A stretch of DNA of 64,000 bases. Source: Pedobacter gandavensis (lineage in GTDB: Bacteria > Bacteroidota > Bacteroidia > Sphingobacteriales > Sphingobacteriaceae). Numbering within the stretch: position 1 is the stretch's first letter; every line of letters starts with the position of its first letter. The translations under genes were made by a program, and so were the position numbers. Shown piece after piece: positions 1-8,232 of the stretch. The notes under the pieces were generated by a model that worked only from the letters and a program-made list of their open reading frames with translations, was not told the DNA's origin and did no database searches. Location of the stretch: positions 209,982 to 273,981 of the forward strand of contig NZ_WNXC01000009.1 of NCBI RefSeq assembly GCF_014172405.1. The letters run 5' to 3'.

Positions 1-1298
1 GGGTAAGAAATTTCCTGACAGGCATCATAGATGGCCTGCTTTTGGGGTTTTCCCATTTCCAGATGCTGGTGGATATTTTCTATTGCAACCGTCGCCTGGT
101 CTACCAATATACCAATCGCCAATGCCAATCCACTTAAGGTCATGATATTGATCGTTTGTCCGAACATACCCAGCAACATCACACCAATAAGTATGGAAAC
201 AGGAATGGTGATCACCACAATCAAGCTGCTGCGCAGGTCCCTCAAAAACAGCAGTACCATCAAACCAGTGAGTAATGCACCAAGGGAACCCTCCGTAATT
301 AGACTCTCCACAGCGTTGATCACAAACACCGATTGGTCAAACTCATAAGAAATTTTGACGTCATCGGGCAAGAGACTTTGCATTTCGGGTATTTTTGCTT
401 TCAATGTCTGGACTACGGACCAGGTAGAGGCGTCGGCGGTCTTTACTGCTGGTATATAAACCGAGCGTTTACCATTGATCAGCGCATAATCTACGGTAAC
501 GTCTGCAGCATCGCTGACGCGTGCAATGTCTTTGATCAAGACGGGAACACCTCCTTTGACCAGTACAGGAATATTGCCAAACTCCTTCACCTCCTTGACC
601 AGGGAATTCATGGTGGTCACCATCATGGTATTTCCCAGGCGCAGGTTTCCCGATGGCGACATGACATTGAACTTGGCCAATGCACTAACTACTTCATCTG
701 TAGTGAGGTTATAGCTTCTCAGTTTATTGGGATCGATGTTTACAGTAATGGATCTGGAATTGGCCCCAAATGGCGGTGGCGCGGATAATCCTGGAACAGC
801 GGCAAACATCGGGCGTACCCGGGTAGCGGCCAGGTCGTAGATTTCCTTTAAACTTCTGGTTTTGCTCGACAAAACCAGCTGGCCAACTGGTAGTGAGGAG
901 GCATCAAACCGTACCACCTGGGGTGGCAAAGCTCCAGGTGGGAAAAACTTCATTGCACGATTGACTTGCAGTGCTACCTGAGCAGAAGCTTCCGCCATAT
1001 TGGTGTTTTCATAGAAACTGAGTTTGAGCATGGTAAGCCCTTGTATATTTTTACTGGTGATGTTCTTAATCCCATTCACATACAGGAACTGATCCTGAAG
1101 TCTTGTAGAGAAAAAGCCTTCCATCTGTTGTGGAGACATCCCGCCATAAGATTCTATCACGTAAATAGTCGGCAGATTCAATTGGGGAAATATATCTACT
1201 GGTATTTTAATCGCGCTCAAAAAAGCAAAGATCAGGAGACTGAAAATAATCACCACGATCGTAATTGGCCTTTTTAGTGCTGTGCTAAGCATGGACAT
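1..1298 (-). CDS. RND efflux pump inner-membrane permease (HAE1/AcrB-like), 3' part outside window
   Basis: Proton-driven efflux permease of the RND superfamily, expected to work in the inner membrane with a periplasmic adaptor and the TolC-type channel encoded just upstream. I read 432 residues on the minus strand from ATG 1298. The first helix follows MSMLSTALKRPITIVVIIF, and the porter region carries GGMSPQQMEGF and NIPVLVKGGVPVLIKDIARV. The transmembrane core begins near residue 335 (LRSSLIVVITIPVSILIG), and the TM4 signature is GLALAIGILVDQATVAIEN. In AcrB the TM4 proton-relay pair is Asp407-Asp408; here it is Asp400-Gln401, so the second Asp is replaced. The gene starts 6 bp after the TolC stop, so the two are co-transcribed. 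No adaptor gene is visible; it may lie past the window edge. The family call is firm, the substrate unknown. Confidence 0.93.
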   Translation of the reverse strand, partial: MSMLSTALKRPITIVVIIFSLLIFAFLSAIKIPVDIFPQLNLPTIYVIESYGGMSPQQMEGFFSTRLQDQFLYVNGIKNITSKNIQGLTMLKLSFYENTNMAEASAQVALQVNRAMKFFPPGALPPQVVRFDASSLPVGQLVLSSKTRSLKEIYDLAATRVRPMFAAVPGLSAPPPFGANSRSITVNIDPNKLRSYNLTTDEVVSALAKFNVMSPSGNLRLGNTMMVTTMNSLVKEVKEFGNIPVLVKGGVPVLIKDIARVSDAADVTVDYALINGKRSVYIPAVKTADASTWSVVQTLKAKIPEMQSLLPDDVKISYEFDQSVFVINAVESLITEGSLGALLTGLMVLLFLRDLRSSLIVVITIPVSILIGVMLLGMFGQTINIMTLSGLALAIGILVDQATVAIENIHQHLEMGKPQKQAIYDACQEISY

Positions 1299-1304
1299 AA
1301 TTGT

Positions 1305-2696
1305 TTATCGTAATAGGTTCAAAATTTGATTAAATTGGTTGGTCCCCACAGCGCAGTGCAGCAGCGCAGTACAATAGCCATTCTTGGCCATTACAAAATC
1401 CCTTTCCGCTCGATCCAGGACGGCGAGTGTGGCATTAAGCTCTATGATATTGGTTAGCCCATTTTTATAGAGTGACAGTTTTTGCCGATAGCCGGCCTTT
1501 GCGGCTATAAGTTGCCGGGGGATCTCCCTCAACCTTTCCAATGCGGTATTTAGCTCGGCATAGGCTTGCTTGCTCTGCAAGGAAAGTTCTTGTTTTTGTG
1601 CATTTAATCTGCTGAGTTCATAAGCTGTAGCAGCTTTCTGACTCCGTAGCTTTAGCTGGCGGCGTTTCAGGTCGCTCAGGTTATAAGAGATGCCCAGGCC
1701 AACCAGGTAATTGCTACGATCAACTCCCCATCCTTCAGACAAATTTTGAAATTCATCGTTGGAAGTAATACTCGATCCCCTGCCCCAAGCCGCAGCCTGA
1801 AGGGAAATTTTGGGCGCATATCCTTTCTTTACCGCAGTTTCCTTATCCAGACTATGCTTGTAAACCGATTCTTGTAGTTCTACCAAAGGATTACTTAAAT
1901 CAACATTATGCTGGGCAAGGACAGCAATTCCATTGCTAATCAATTTCTGTTGAACCAAAGTATCTGGTACTATGGAATCCAGAGGTAGTCCACTTAAATA
2001 AGCCAATTTTAGCTGCACTTGTTTGTACCCGTTAGACAGTTCGATGTAATCCAGTCTTGATTTGGAAAGTTCCGCTTGCGCGATACTGGTGTCTACGCCC
2101 GCAATAACGCCGCTTTTGGCCAGCGCGAGTATGGACCTTTCAATGTCCTGGTTTCTCTCAATTGCAGCAGATTGAATCCGGAGCAAATCCCGGTAGCGCA
2201 GCAATTGAAGATAGCCAGCCATGCTCAGGTTCTGCAACTGAAATTTTGACCATTCCAAAGATTTCTGGCTGATCTGAATCTTAGATTTCGCTACCTTATT
2301 CAACGCATCAAAAGCACCGAAATTATAGAGTTCCCAGTCCAGGGCTATAATCCCAAGATTGGTTAGTGCCGCATGGTAATTGTTATTTTCTCTAACTCCC
2401 CTGGAATTGGAAGGAACGATACCAAAGCCAAAATAAGGTCCGGCAACGTTATTATTCGTTCCCAAATCTGCCTGGTAGTTCAGTTTGAGATTTGGCAACC
2501 AATTGTAAGCAGCCTCTCCCGCCTCCGCTTTGCTCATGATAATGGCAGATTCATCAGCCATTAATGACGGTGCATGACTGTTCACTTGATCAATCAGGGT
2601 ATTAGGGGATAAGCTTCCCTGTTTAGTTTGCGCGTTTATGCCCAGCCCATAACTACTTACCAATAGTATGAACAGGCCTTTTTTTAAAGACAACAT
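1305..2696 (-). CDS. TolC-family outer membrane efflux channel
   Basis: Outer-membrane factor for tripartite efflux. The 463-residue length is normal for TolC/OprM-type channels. It has a signal peptide (MLSLKKGLFILLVSSYGLGI, cut after NAQ). The body is long alpha-helical hairpins rich in Q, A, L and K in two repeats, with the usual second-repeat features such as YELSRLNAQKQELSLQSKQ and a C-terminal NGLTNIIELNATLAVLDRAE segment. No lipobox is seen. It is the first clear gene of the efflux operon, followed 6 bp later by the RND permease. The 85-bp gap upstream separates it from a small membrane protein on the same strand that could belong to the same transcript. Strong family call; specificity unknown. 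Confidence 0.93.
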   Translation of the reverse strand: MLSLKKGLFILLVSSYGLGINAQTKQGSLSPNTLIDQVNSHAPSLMADESAIIMSKAEAGEAAYNWLPNLKLNYQADLGTNNNVAGPYFGFGIVPSNSRGVRENNNYHAALTNLGIIALDWELYNFGAFDALNKVAKSKIQISQKSLEWSKFQLQNLSMAGYLQLLRYRDLLRIQSAAIERNQDIERSILALAKSGVIAGVDTSIAQAELSKSRLDYIELSNGYKQVQLKLAYLSGLPLDSIVPDTLVQQKLISNGIAVLAQHNVDLSNPLVELQESVYKHSLDKETAVKKGYAPKISLQAAAWGRGSSITSNDEFQNLSEGWGVDRSNYLVGLGISYNLSDLKRRQLKLRSQKAATAYELSRLNAQKQELSLQSKQAYAELNTALERLREIPRQLIAAKAGYRQKLSLYKNGLTNIIELNATLAVLDRAERDFVMAKNGYCTALLHCAVGTNQFNQILNLLR

Positions 2697-2781
2697 TTGT
2701 GTTTATGTGTGTTAATCCGAAATTGAACCTTAACCGTAAGAAACCATCTGATGTGGTTCCGTCAAGAAGAATAGGAAAATC

Positions 2782-3147
2782 CTATATACGGAAGGTCATG
2801 GTATGGAGATAGGTATCATCCCTGCCCGGAAGCCGGACCTGAATTCCCTGAAGCATTGCTGTTGTCAGCCTAACCTTAACAACAAGCGCTGAAAAAAGTA
2901 ATGCCAGAAAACCAAAAAACGTGAGTATTGATTCAATTGGCGGGCGCGAGAGCATTTGCTGGATCGCGGCAGATTCCATCAGGTCATCTTCAATATAGTC
3001 ATGCTTTCGCTTACTAAAAAGCTTTCCAAGGAGTACACTGGTAACCACTTCATTCTGATTGCGATCCAATAAGGAAAAACCCAGAAATGGCTTTCCTATG
3101 AAAAGGATGGCAGAAAAATAGAAAAGAATTTTAAGTGTTTTAAGCAT
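2782..3147 (-). CDS. Small two-helix membrane protein of unknown function
   Basis: I do not recognise this 121-residue protein. It shows an N-terminal hydrophobic helix (LKILFYFSAILFIGKPFLGF), a polar charged middle (residues about 29-65, including KRKHDYIEDD) and a second helix (ILTFFGFLALLFSALVVKV), then a 30-residue basic tail. It would sit in the inner membrane, or be secreted with one anchor if the first helix is a signal. It lies upstream of the TolC gene on the same strand, so co-transcription with the efflux pump is possible. It could be an accessory subunit or regulator of the pump, but nothing in the sequence proves this. Typical start and plausible helix pattern make it a likely real gene. 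Confidence 0.6.
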   Translation of the reverse strand: MLKTLKILFYFSAILFIGKPFLGFSLLDRNQNEVVTSVLLGKLFSKRKHDYIEDDLMESAAIQQMLSRPPIESILTFFGFLALLFSALVVKVRLTTAMLQGIQVRLPGRDDTYLHTMTFRI

Positions 3148-3250
3148 CTACTCTGTTTGATGACGAATGTCAAATTTGAAAAATTTAAACTTAAGCGAGA
3201 ACAAGTAACAGAAAAGTTGCGCATAGAAAAAAACTGTAATAAACACTTCA

Positions 3251-3293
3251 AAAAAAATGGGCTTCACCAAAATAAAATTAGTAAAGCCCATTT
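3251..3293 (-). terminator. Intrinsic terminator of the CsgG-like operon
   Basis: Perfect 10-bp stem AAATGGGCTT / AAGCCCATTT (3255-3264 with 3284-3293). Read on the minus strand, the stem is followed by a run of eight T. It lies 22 bp past the stop of the last gene of the four-gene operon. Confidence 0.8.
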
Positions 3294-3315
3294 CAGGTAT
3301 AAAAATATACTACAA

Positions 3316-4215
3316 TTAATTATGAATGTGCAAGGAGATATCGTCTGTGTTGGCTACAAGAATTTTCATTTTCTCCATTTCAGTTTTCTTGTCAAAAATA
3401 TTTTTCTCCTTTTCAAACTGCCGGATGGTTTCCATATTAACCTTTGTTCCGATTTGCTGGAGCAGTGCAGAAACTTCGGGATAACAATTGGCAGCAGGAT
3501 CCACAAAGCGGAGGTATGCTAAAGCTTTATCATAGCCTTCTTTCGATTCTTCCAATTTTGCTTTGAGCAACTGTTTGCCACAATATTCATTTTTATGTTG
3601 CTGATAAATGGAAGTAATCAACCCTTCAACTTCATGATAACAGCCCAGCTCCTCAGGAACATACCGCAATAAGGCAAATGCTTTACTAAACTCTTTACGA
3701 TCAATATTTAGCTTAGCAGATTTTAAAATCTTCGGACAATTTTCCTGATAGAAATTATGGATCAATTGCTCAGTGGACACCAAAAACTCATTGAGTTTTT
3801 TATCGTTGGGTTTTAATTCCTGAATTGCCTTTAAGATTGCAGCCTCGGCATTAGTAGCCGTGGCAATTGTGGTTTTACTAAAAGTATTAAACGTAACTTG
3901 AAGGTCAGGATTCTCTACCATCAATTGAACTTGAACCTTCATCACTTTCACATCTCCCATATCTCCAGCCGTCATATTACTTAGGATATTAATTTTAGGA
4001 ACAATATAAAATGGCGACTGGTTGGAAAAGCTCAACCTATTCTTAAAGTTCTTTTTTAATTGTTCTACCAAGAACTCATATTGTTTTTTCTCCACCAATG
4101 CATCGCCCTCGGGAATACTAAAACTGTAACCTATAGCACTTACCTTGATATTTTGAGCGAAAGCCAATGAGCTTGAAAAAACCAACAGCAATATATTTAA
4201 CAGCGTTCTTTTCAT
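3316..4215 (-). CDS. Secreted protein of unknown function, last gene of CsgG-like operon
   Basis: This 299-residue protein has a clear signal peptide (MKRTLLNILLLVFSSSLAFA-Q). I cannot assign a family. The first half (about 22-150) alternates beta strands and helices, with KVSAIGYSF, PFYIVPKINIL and VQLMVENPDLQVTF, in a manner that reminds me of the CsgG/LpoB/TolB-N fold. The second half (150-275) is helical with two similar segments, AFALLRYVPEELGCYHEVEGL and KALAYLRFVDPAANCYPEVSALL, each with a conserved cysteine, suggesting a TPR-like pair. It follows the DUF6175 gene by 5 bp, so it is certainly co-transcribed, and a terminator lies just after it. Role inferred only from company: an envelope or outer-membrane-associated complex. 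Confidence 0.8.
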   Translation of the reverse strand: MKRTLLNILLLVFSSSLAFAQNIKVSAIGYSFSIPEGDALVEKKQYEFLVEQLKKNFKNRLSFSNQSPFYIVPKINILSNMTAGDMGDVKVMKVQVQLMVENPDLQVTFNTFSKTTIATATNAEAAILKAIQELKPNDKKLNEFLVSTEQLIHNFYQENCPKILKSAKLNIDRKEFSKAFALLRYVPEELGCYHEVEGLITSIYQQHKNEYCGKQLLKAKLEESKEGYDKALAYLRFVDPAANCYPEVSALLQQIGTKVNMETIRQFEKEKNIFDKKTEMEKMKILVANTDDISLHIHN

Positions 4216-4220
4216 TTCCC

Positions 4221-5120
4221 TTACTTAATCGTAATAAACAAACTCTGACCTTTAATATTCCTGGTTGCATTTATGTTTTTACTCTTTAAGAACCGGATAA
4301 TTTCATTCGCAAATTTATTGGGATTAAATGGTTTATCTGTCTCCTGATCAAACAGAGGAATACGAACTTCGTCGAATACCATTTTATTTTCAATAATACC
4401 GGCTAAATTAGCTCTACCCCTAAATGCACTAGCAGAAACCCATTCTTCAATGGCTTCGTTTAAAAACTTTCCGCCTTCAATTTCCGAATCAAAATCTATT
4501 GCACAATTTTCATCCAGATTGAAATGTATCACCAATGCTCTTCCAATGTCTCTGATCTCATCGGTTTTTACCATCAGGTTATTCATAAACTCTTCTTGCA
4601 TCTTTTCAAATGCCCGCGTAATGAGTTTCTCTACATCATTGGTTACAAAACGTCCACTTGATGCCGTTTGGTTTGAAAAGCTCGCACCAGTATGGGTTTC
4701 AAATGCCGTTACGTTTAAGGTAATATTGGTACCGCTATCGTCCGTATTGTTCTGCACATCTACCTGCACATAAAAATCTGCACCAGAGCCACTCAATAAA
4801 TCGGATTTGAAGTTGGACTGCCTATCGGCCGTAAAGGCAGAATTGGCTTGCGCAGCACGTAAATTGGCCACGAAATCTACAGTAGACCATCCCCGCTGAT
4901 CAAAGGCTTCCTTTACCTTAGACACTGCGGTACGTACAGCGGGATTATTATCTAAAACCGTTTGAACATTTTCATCCTGCTTACTATAGGGTACCACCAT
5001 GATTTTTGCCGCAGCCCGGGTTACCTCAGCGCTTCTGGTGGCTGCTATTTGCGACTTAGCATTAGGCACAAAGCATGCTAAAATCAGGCAAATTAACCCC
5101 GTTGAAAAAACACTTTTCAT
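4221..5120 (-). CDS. DUF6175-like secreted protein
   Basis: 299 residues with a signal peptide (MKSVFSTGLICLILACFVPN, cleavage after NAKSQ). I recognise the Bacteroidota family annotated as DUF6175. The N-terminal half carries KIMVVPYSKQDENVQTVL, then a conserved RGWSTVDFVANLRAAQ and a strand pair ADFYVQVDVQNN / ITLNVTAFETHTGASF. This order (ligand-like strand, helix, GADYLV-type strand, beta hairpin) resembles LpoB, CsgG and FlgO proteins of the outer-membrane periplasmic face. The second half (170-299) looks like a repeat of the same fold. It overlaps neither neighbour but is separated by 1 bp and 5 bp, so all are one transcript. Family call moderate; function unknown. Confidence 0.85.
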   Translation of the reverse strand: MKSVFSTGLICLILACFVPNAKSQIAATRSAEVTRAAAKIMVVPYSKQDENVQTVLDNNPAVRTAVSKVKEAFDQRGWSTVDFVANLRAAQANSAFTADRQSNFKSDLLSGSGADFYVQVDVQNNTDDSGTNITLNVTAFETHTGASFSNQTASSGRFVTNDVEKLITRAFEKMQEEFMNNLMVKTDEIRDIGRALVIHFNLDENCAIDFDSEIEGGKFLNEAIEEWVSASAFRGRANLAGIIENKMVFDEVRIPLFDQETDKPFNPNKFANEIIRFLKSKNINATRNIKGQSLFITIK

Positions 5121-5121
5121 C

Positions 5122-5610
5122 TTAAAAACCTATTTTATTTAACACTTTATTACGCTCCAATTCCGTACGTAAAGCATTGTAATTCAATTTGAATTCTACG
5201 ACCGCAGAAACACATTTTTTATTATCTGCACAGGTATAAAAGGTCGAATTTGAACTTGTGATAAACTGTTTGTAATCACCTTTCCAAAACTTATCAAAAA
5301 AGGCTTTATTTTCAGTTTCAACAGATTTTCCCTTGCGAATCATTGGGTTTTTGAAATCAGTACCTGGGAAGCCCATGTAAAACAATTGTTCTAAAGCTTT
5401 CTGCTGTGCATTTTTAAGCGCGACTGCATGCCCCTCATCTTTACTATTGTTCGGAAATTCATCACTAACTCCTCTTAACGTTACCAATCCCTGTGCCTCG
5501 TGATTGATCACAGCAGAATTTGAATATGGGTTGGACAATAGTTTCTTAGTACAGCTAGACGATACAGACAGGCCTATAGCCAACAGTACCAAAAGTTTAA
5601 TTTTTCTCAT
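5122..5610 (-). CDS. Small outer-membrane lipoprotein, possibly LPP20/FlgP-like
   Basis: 162 residues with a lipoprotein signal peptide ending at Cys20 (LAIGLSVSSSC). The mature part has GLVTLRGVSDEF, then an alanine-spaced helix AVALKNAQQKALEQLFYMGF followed by PGTDFKNPMI and a FFDKFWKGDYKQF segment; the C-terminal half ends in a beta strand (CVSAVVEFKLN). The alanine-spaced helix followed by strands recalls the LPP20 fold of FlgP-type lipoproteins, but I infer this from pattern only. It sits between the CsgG-like gene (12 bp upstream) and DUF6175 (1 bp downstream), so it is a fixed member of the operon. Two conserved-looking cysteines (CADNKKC) could form a disulfide. Confidence 0.85.
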   Translation of the reverse strand: MRKIKLLVLLAIGLSVSSSCTKKLLSNPYSNSAVINHEAQGLVTLRGVSDEFPNNSKDEGHAVALKNAQQKALEQLFYMGFPGTDFKNPMIRKGKSVETENKAFFDKFWKGDYKQFITSSNSTFYTCADNKKCVSAVVEFKLNYNALRTELERNKVLNKIGF

Positions 5611-5622
5611 GTTTATTTTGAA

Positions 5623-6573
5623 TTATTTAGTTAAGACTCCAAACGTCACTTTATCTGCAACGGCTTTTTTTATATTTTTCTCCCCATCGATTACCGTTGC
5701 GCTGGAGAAATTTCCATCGTCTACGCTAAATACCCATGCTGTGCCAATTTTTTGCTGCCTATCGATCGTTTTTCCACCTACATTTACGGTGTTCCTGGAA
5801 ACAATATCCAGCAATTGTCCTTTGTTGATCCCCAGGTTTGAACCAGCGGCAATGACAAAATCTTTAAATGGCCCTTTGAAATTTCCTCCGGATTTTTGTG
5901 CAGATAGCGATTTCCCGCCTTTGCCAATCCATTCCACAATCTCAATACGCATCGGAAAATTTTTACCGGTAAAAAGCTTTACATTATCAGTTAAACGGTC
6001 CAGTGCCACTTTAAAGGAGGCATCCGAATTATCCTTTGGTTGATTGATCAGCTGATTTCTATTTTCCTGAGCTTTAAGCTCATCCTTGCTGTAATGCGTT
6101 TTGATAATCGATTTTAAGTCTTCTGCCTCTCCAACCGGTTCAGAATTTATACTTTCTGTCGTTACAATTTCTCCTGTTGACACATCCAATACTTTTAATT
6201 GTATGGTCACATTACTGTTCCATTTATCTTTCTTGCTCGTATGTTTTATCCCCAGGATGTTGCCTTCAATAAGATAGCTGGCGCCTTTGCTAATGCCATC
6301 TTTAAATGACTCCTTACTATCCATAAAAGCTTCTGTTCTTTGGAGTTTCTTTTCTTTCTCCAGACTCTCCAGATTATTGCGGTCTACCACGGTAAATCTT
6401 TTAGAAGAAACAAATGAATTAATGATGGTTTCTTGAATGATTTTGACTTCCATCTTGGAAACAACTCCCTCATCAAAGGACATAGGAATAAATGCGACAC
6501 TTATTTTTTCCTGTGCTTTTAGGTGTAAACTACACAAGAATAAAGACGCTAAGTAAAATGATTTTTTAATCAT
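5623..6573 (-). CDS. CsgG/LpoB-like secreted protein, first gene of a four-gene envelope operon
   Basis: 316 residues with a signal peptide (MIKKSFYLASLFLCSLHLKA-Q). The N-terminal domain has the CsgG/LpoB pattern: strand ISVAFIPMSF, a helix, SSKRFTVVDRNNLESLEKEK, then GISKGASYLIEGNILGIK and a hairpin VTIQLKVLDVSTGEIVTTES. After a linker rich in N, Q and D (about 165-185) comes a second domain with MRIEIVEWIGKGGKSL and AAGSNLGINKGQLLDIV. There is no lipobox and no clear transmembrane beta segment, so pore formation like true CsgG is not shown; a peptidoglycan- or ring-associated accessory role like LpoB/FlgT is as likely. It is first in the operon, downstream of an ACTACC direct-repeat array. 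Confidence 0.85.
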   Translation of the reverse strand: MIKKSFYLASLFLCSLHLKAQEKISVAFIPMSFDEGVVSKMEVKIIQETIINSFVSSKRFTVVDRNNLESLEKEKKLQRTEAFMDSKESFKDGISKGASYLIEGNILGIKHTSKKDKWNSNVTIQLKVLDVSTGEIVTTESINSEPVGEAEDLKSIIKTHYSKDELKAQENRNQLINQPKDNSDASFKVALDRLTDNVKLFTGKNFPMRIEIVEWIGKGGKSLSAQKSGGNFKGPFKDFVIAAGSNLGINKGQLLDIVSRNTVNVGGKTIDRQQKIGTAWVFSVDDGNFSSATVIDGEKNIKKAVADKVTFGVLTK

Positions 6574-6608
6574 GGTTTGATAAAATGGTAATGAAAATTT
6601 GCGAGCTG

Positions 6609-6712
6609 CAAATGTTGGCTATTTAGACTGGCGATCCTAGTCTGCAGGAGGTAGTTTAGCGGTAGTCGGTTGGTAGTTTACAGCAGAAACATCGGGTAGT
6701 CCGATGGGTAGT
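6609..6712 (-). promoter_or_regulatory. Phased ACTACC direct-repeat array upstream of the CsgG-like operon
   Basis: Five exact copies of GGTAGT on the plus strand (ACTACC on the coding strand) start at 6650, 6661, 6672, 6695 and 6707. The spacings are 11, 11, 23 and 12 bp, close to whole helical turns, so all lie on one face of the DNA. On the coding strand they end 34 bp before a -7-like AACATTTG (6609-6616). I see no matching -33 TTG there, which fits an activator-dependent promoter. The nearby TPR/LuxR-type regulator is a candidate binder, but direct repeats at one-turn spacing are also typical of LytTR or AraC-type proteins. The operon start codon is at 6573. Confidence 0.6.
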
Positions 6713-6785
6713 ACTACAGACAAACAACTAAACTTAAGATAGTTACACTTGACACCATAAAAACCAACTGGCAAAGCGTTCCTAA

Positions 6786-6850
6786 AGCCCTTATAAAAAA
6801 CAAGGGCTCGCTATTGATTTTCAGGGAAGAAAAAGGAAAGCCTTTTTCTT
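6786..6850 (-). terminator. Terminator region downstream of the LuxR-type regulator
   Basis: A perfect 10-bp stem AAGAAAAAGG / CCTTTTTCTT with a 4-base loop lies at 6827-6850, 15 bp after the regulator stop. A second 7-bp stem, AGCCCTT / AAGGGCT, follows at 6786-6808. Together they isolate the regulator gene from the repeat array and operon beyond. Confidence 0.6.
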
Positions 6851-6864
6851 TTAAACCAGGTCAA

Positions 6865-8091
6865 TTACATCAATTCTGATCGGCTGTTCACCTCTAGAAT
6901 ATCATAAATAGTTTTGAGGTGATACTTTACTGTATTATCGGAGATAAAAAGGTCGGAGGCAATTTCCTTATTGGTTTTACCTTCACGAACGAGTTCAATA
7001 ATTTTTAAATGACGGGGCTTTAATTTGGAGGTTTCAATGCTTTTTGATAACGGCGGATTTTCCTGGGTATCTGTTGAATTTGCATCTTTTAGTAAACGGA
7101 AACGCAACAATTCCAATTCCTTTTCAATAGAAAGCCGACGTTGTTTATTTGCTTTATTCAACTTATACAAAGCAAAAATCAGCGCCAACAGCAGGATGAT
7201 TACATAAACATAAAGTAAGGTTATCTTCTTTTGGTTGCTACTTTCTTCCAAATTACGATGTTGTAAGAGTTCCTGCTCGATCTGGTTTAATTTCCCACTA
7301 CGATTGGCAGCATCATATTGACGTCTTTCTTCACTTACCTTTTTCTGTACTTCATAAGCATGCTTATAATCATCATTCTCTACGTAGTAGAGGATCATAC
7401 TTTCAAGCATCGTAATTCTATAGATATCTATACCGTATTTATTCGCGTAATAAAAGCCTTTATCGAAGGCTTCCTGTGCTTTTTGCTTATTCTTTAATCG
7501 GGTATACAATTGAATTTTTGCTTTGTATAATACCGGTAAATGTTTAGGGTTTTGTTGTTCCAAAAGCTTGATTCCATCATCGAAATATTTTTCAGCAGCG
7601 ACAAGATTATCTTTTTTAAACTCCAGTTGACCAAGGACACAGATGTAAAATGCAAGTGTTTCTTTCTTTACATAATGAAGCTGAGCAGGGTCAACCTGTT
7701 TTATAGCTTCCAGTAACTCCTTATCATTCTTTAAATCATAATGGATTAGGATGCGTTCAATTAATATGCGGGTCTCCGTTTCTATCCGATGCTTACTTTT
7801 TTGGCCCTCCAGATAAGCATTTTGGAGGTTTGTCAAAGCAGCTGTATAATTATACAATTGCTTATAAGTTAGCGATTTTTGAAGGTAGGCATGGTACTTA
7901 TCATAGGCCGTAGATTCAGCATCGTTGATGATCGCTTCTAACTTGATTAGTGATTTTTCATTTTGATTGTTGTCATTTAACAGAGAAATCTCTTCCTGTA
8001 ATTTATCATAATCAATTGTTTGGCCGAAGGCAGGTGTTAGCAGGTTTAAAAGACTAGTCGCACAGATCAGTAATAGGGAACGGAAAAACAT
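6865..8091 (-). CDS. TPR-containing membrane-anchored LuxR-family transcriptional regulator
   Basis: 408 residues with an uncommon but Bacteroidota-typical layout. There is a signal peptide (MFFRSLLLICATSLLNLLTP), a periplasmic helical TPR region (about 25-275, e.g. YHAYLQKSLTYKQLYNYTAA and LAAEKYFDDGIKLLEQ), one transmembrane helix (about 284-302, LYVYVIILLLALIFALY), a coiled linker, and a cytoplasmic LuxR-type helix-turn-helix at the extreme C-terminus (LKIIELVREGKTNKEIASDL then SDNTVKYHLKTIYDIL). The periplasmic TPRs would sense or bind a protein partner and the HTH would act on DNA at the membrane. It lies between its own terminator and the SusCD operon and directly upstream of the ACTACC array and CsgG-like operon, its most likely target. 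Target assignment is inference. Confidence 0.9.
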   Translation of the reverse strand: MFFRSLLLICATSLLNLLTPAFGQTIDYDKLQEEISLLNDNNQNEKSLIKLEAIINDAESTAYDKYHAYLQKSLTYKQLYNYTAALTNLQNAYLEGQKSKHRIETETRILIERILIHYDLKNDKELLEAIKQVDPAQLHYVKKETLAFYICVLGQLEFKKDNLVAAEKYFDDGIKLLEQQNPKHLPVLYKAKIQLYTRLKNKQKAQEAFDKGFYYANKYGIDIYRITMLESMILYYVENDDYKHAYEVQKKVSEERRQYDAANRSGKLNQIEQELLQHRNLEESSNQKKITLLYVYVIILLLALIFALYKLNKANKQRRLSIEKELELLRFRLLKDANSTDTQENPPLSKSIETSKLKPRHLKIIELVREGKTNKEIASDLFISDNTVKYHLKTIYDILEVNSRSELM

Positions 8092-8194
8092 GGAAAGTAA
8101 AAGATATCGATTATAAAATTAATTTGAATCGATAAAGATAGAATAAAATTACCTAAAGGTTATTAAACACAAAGTTTGTAAATATTTCTAAAAA

Positions 8195-8232
8195 CACAAA
8201 ACCCTCTTTACAATTGTAAAGAAGGTTTGTGG
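8195..8232 (-). terminator. Long hairpin terminator after the SusCD pair
   Basis: The core is a perfect 16-bp palindrome CTTTACAATTGTAAAG (8206-8221). Flanking arms CACAAA(A)CC / GGTTTGTG extend it with one mismatch and one bulge. On the minus strand it is followed by GTTTTTAG. It lies about 95 bp beyond the SusD stop. Confidence 0.65.

Noticed and set aside
3157..3522. Plus-strand ORF across the terminator of the CsgG-like operon
   Set aside because: It runs through a terminator and antisense to a real gene, with lysine-rich low-complexity start.
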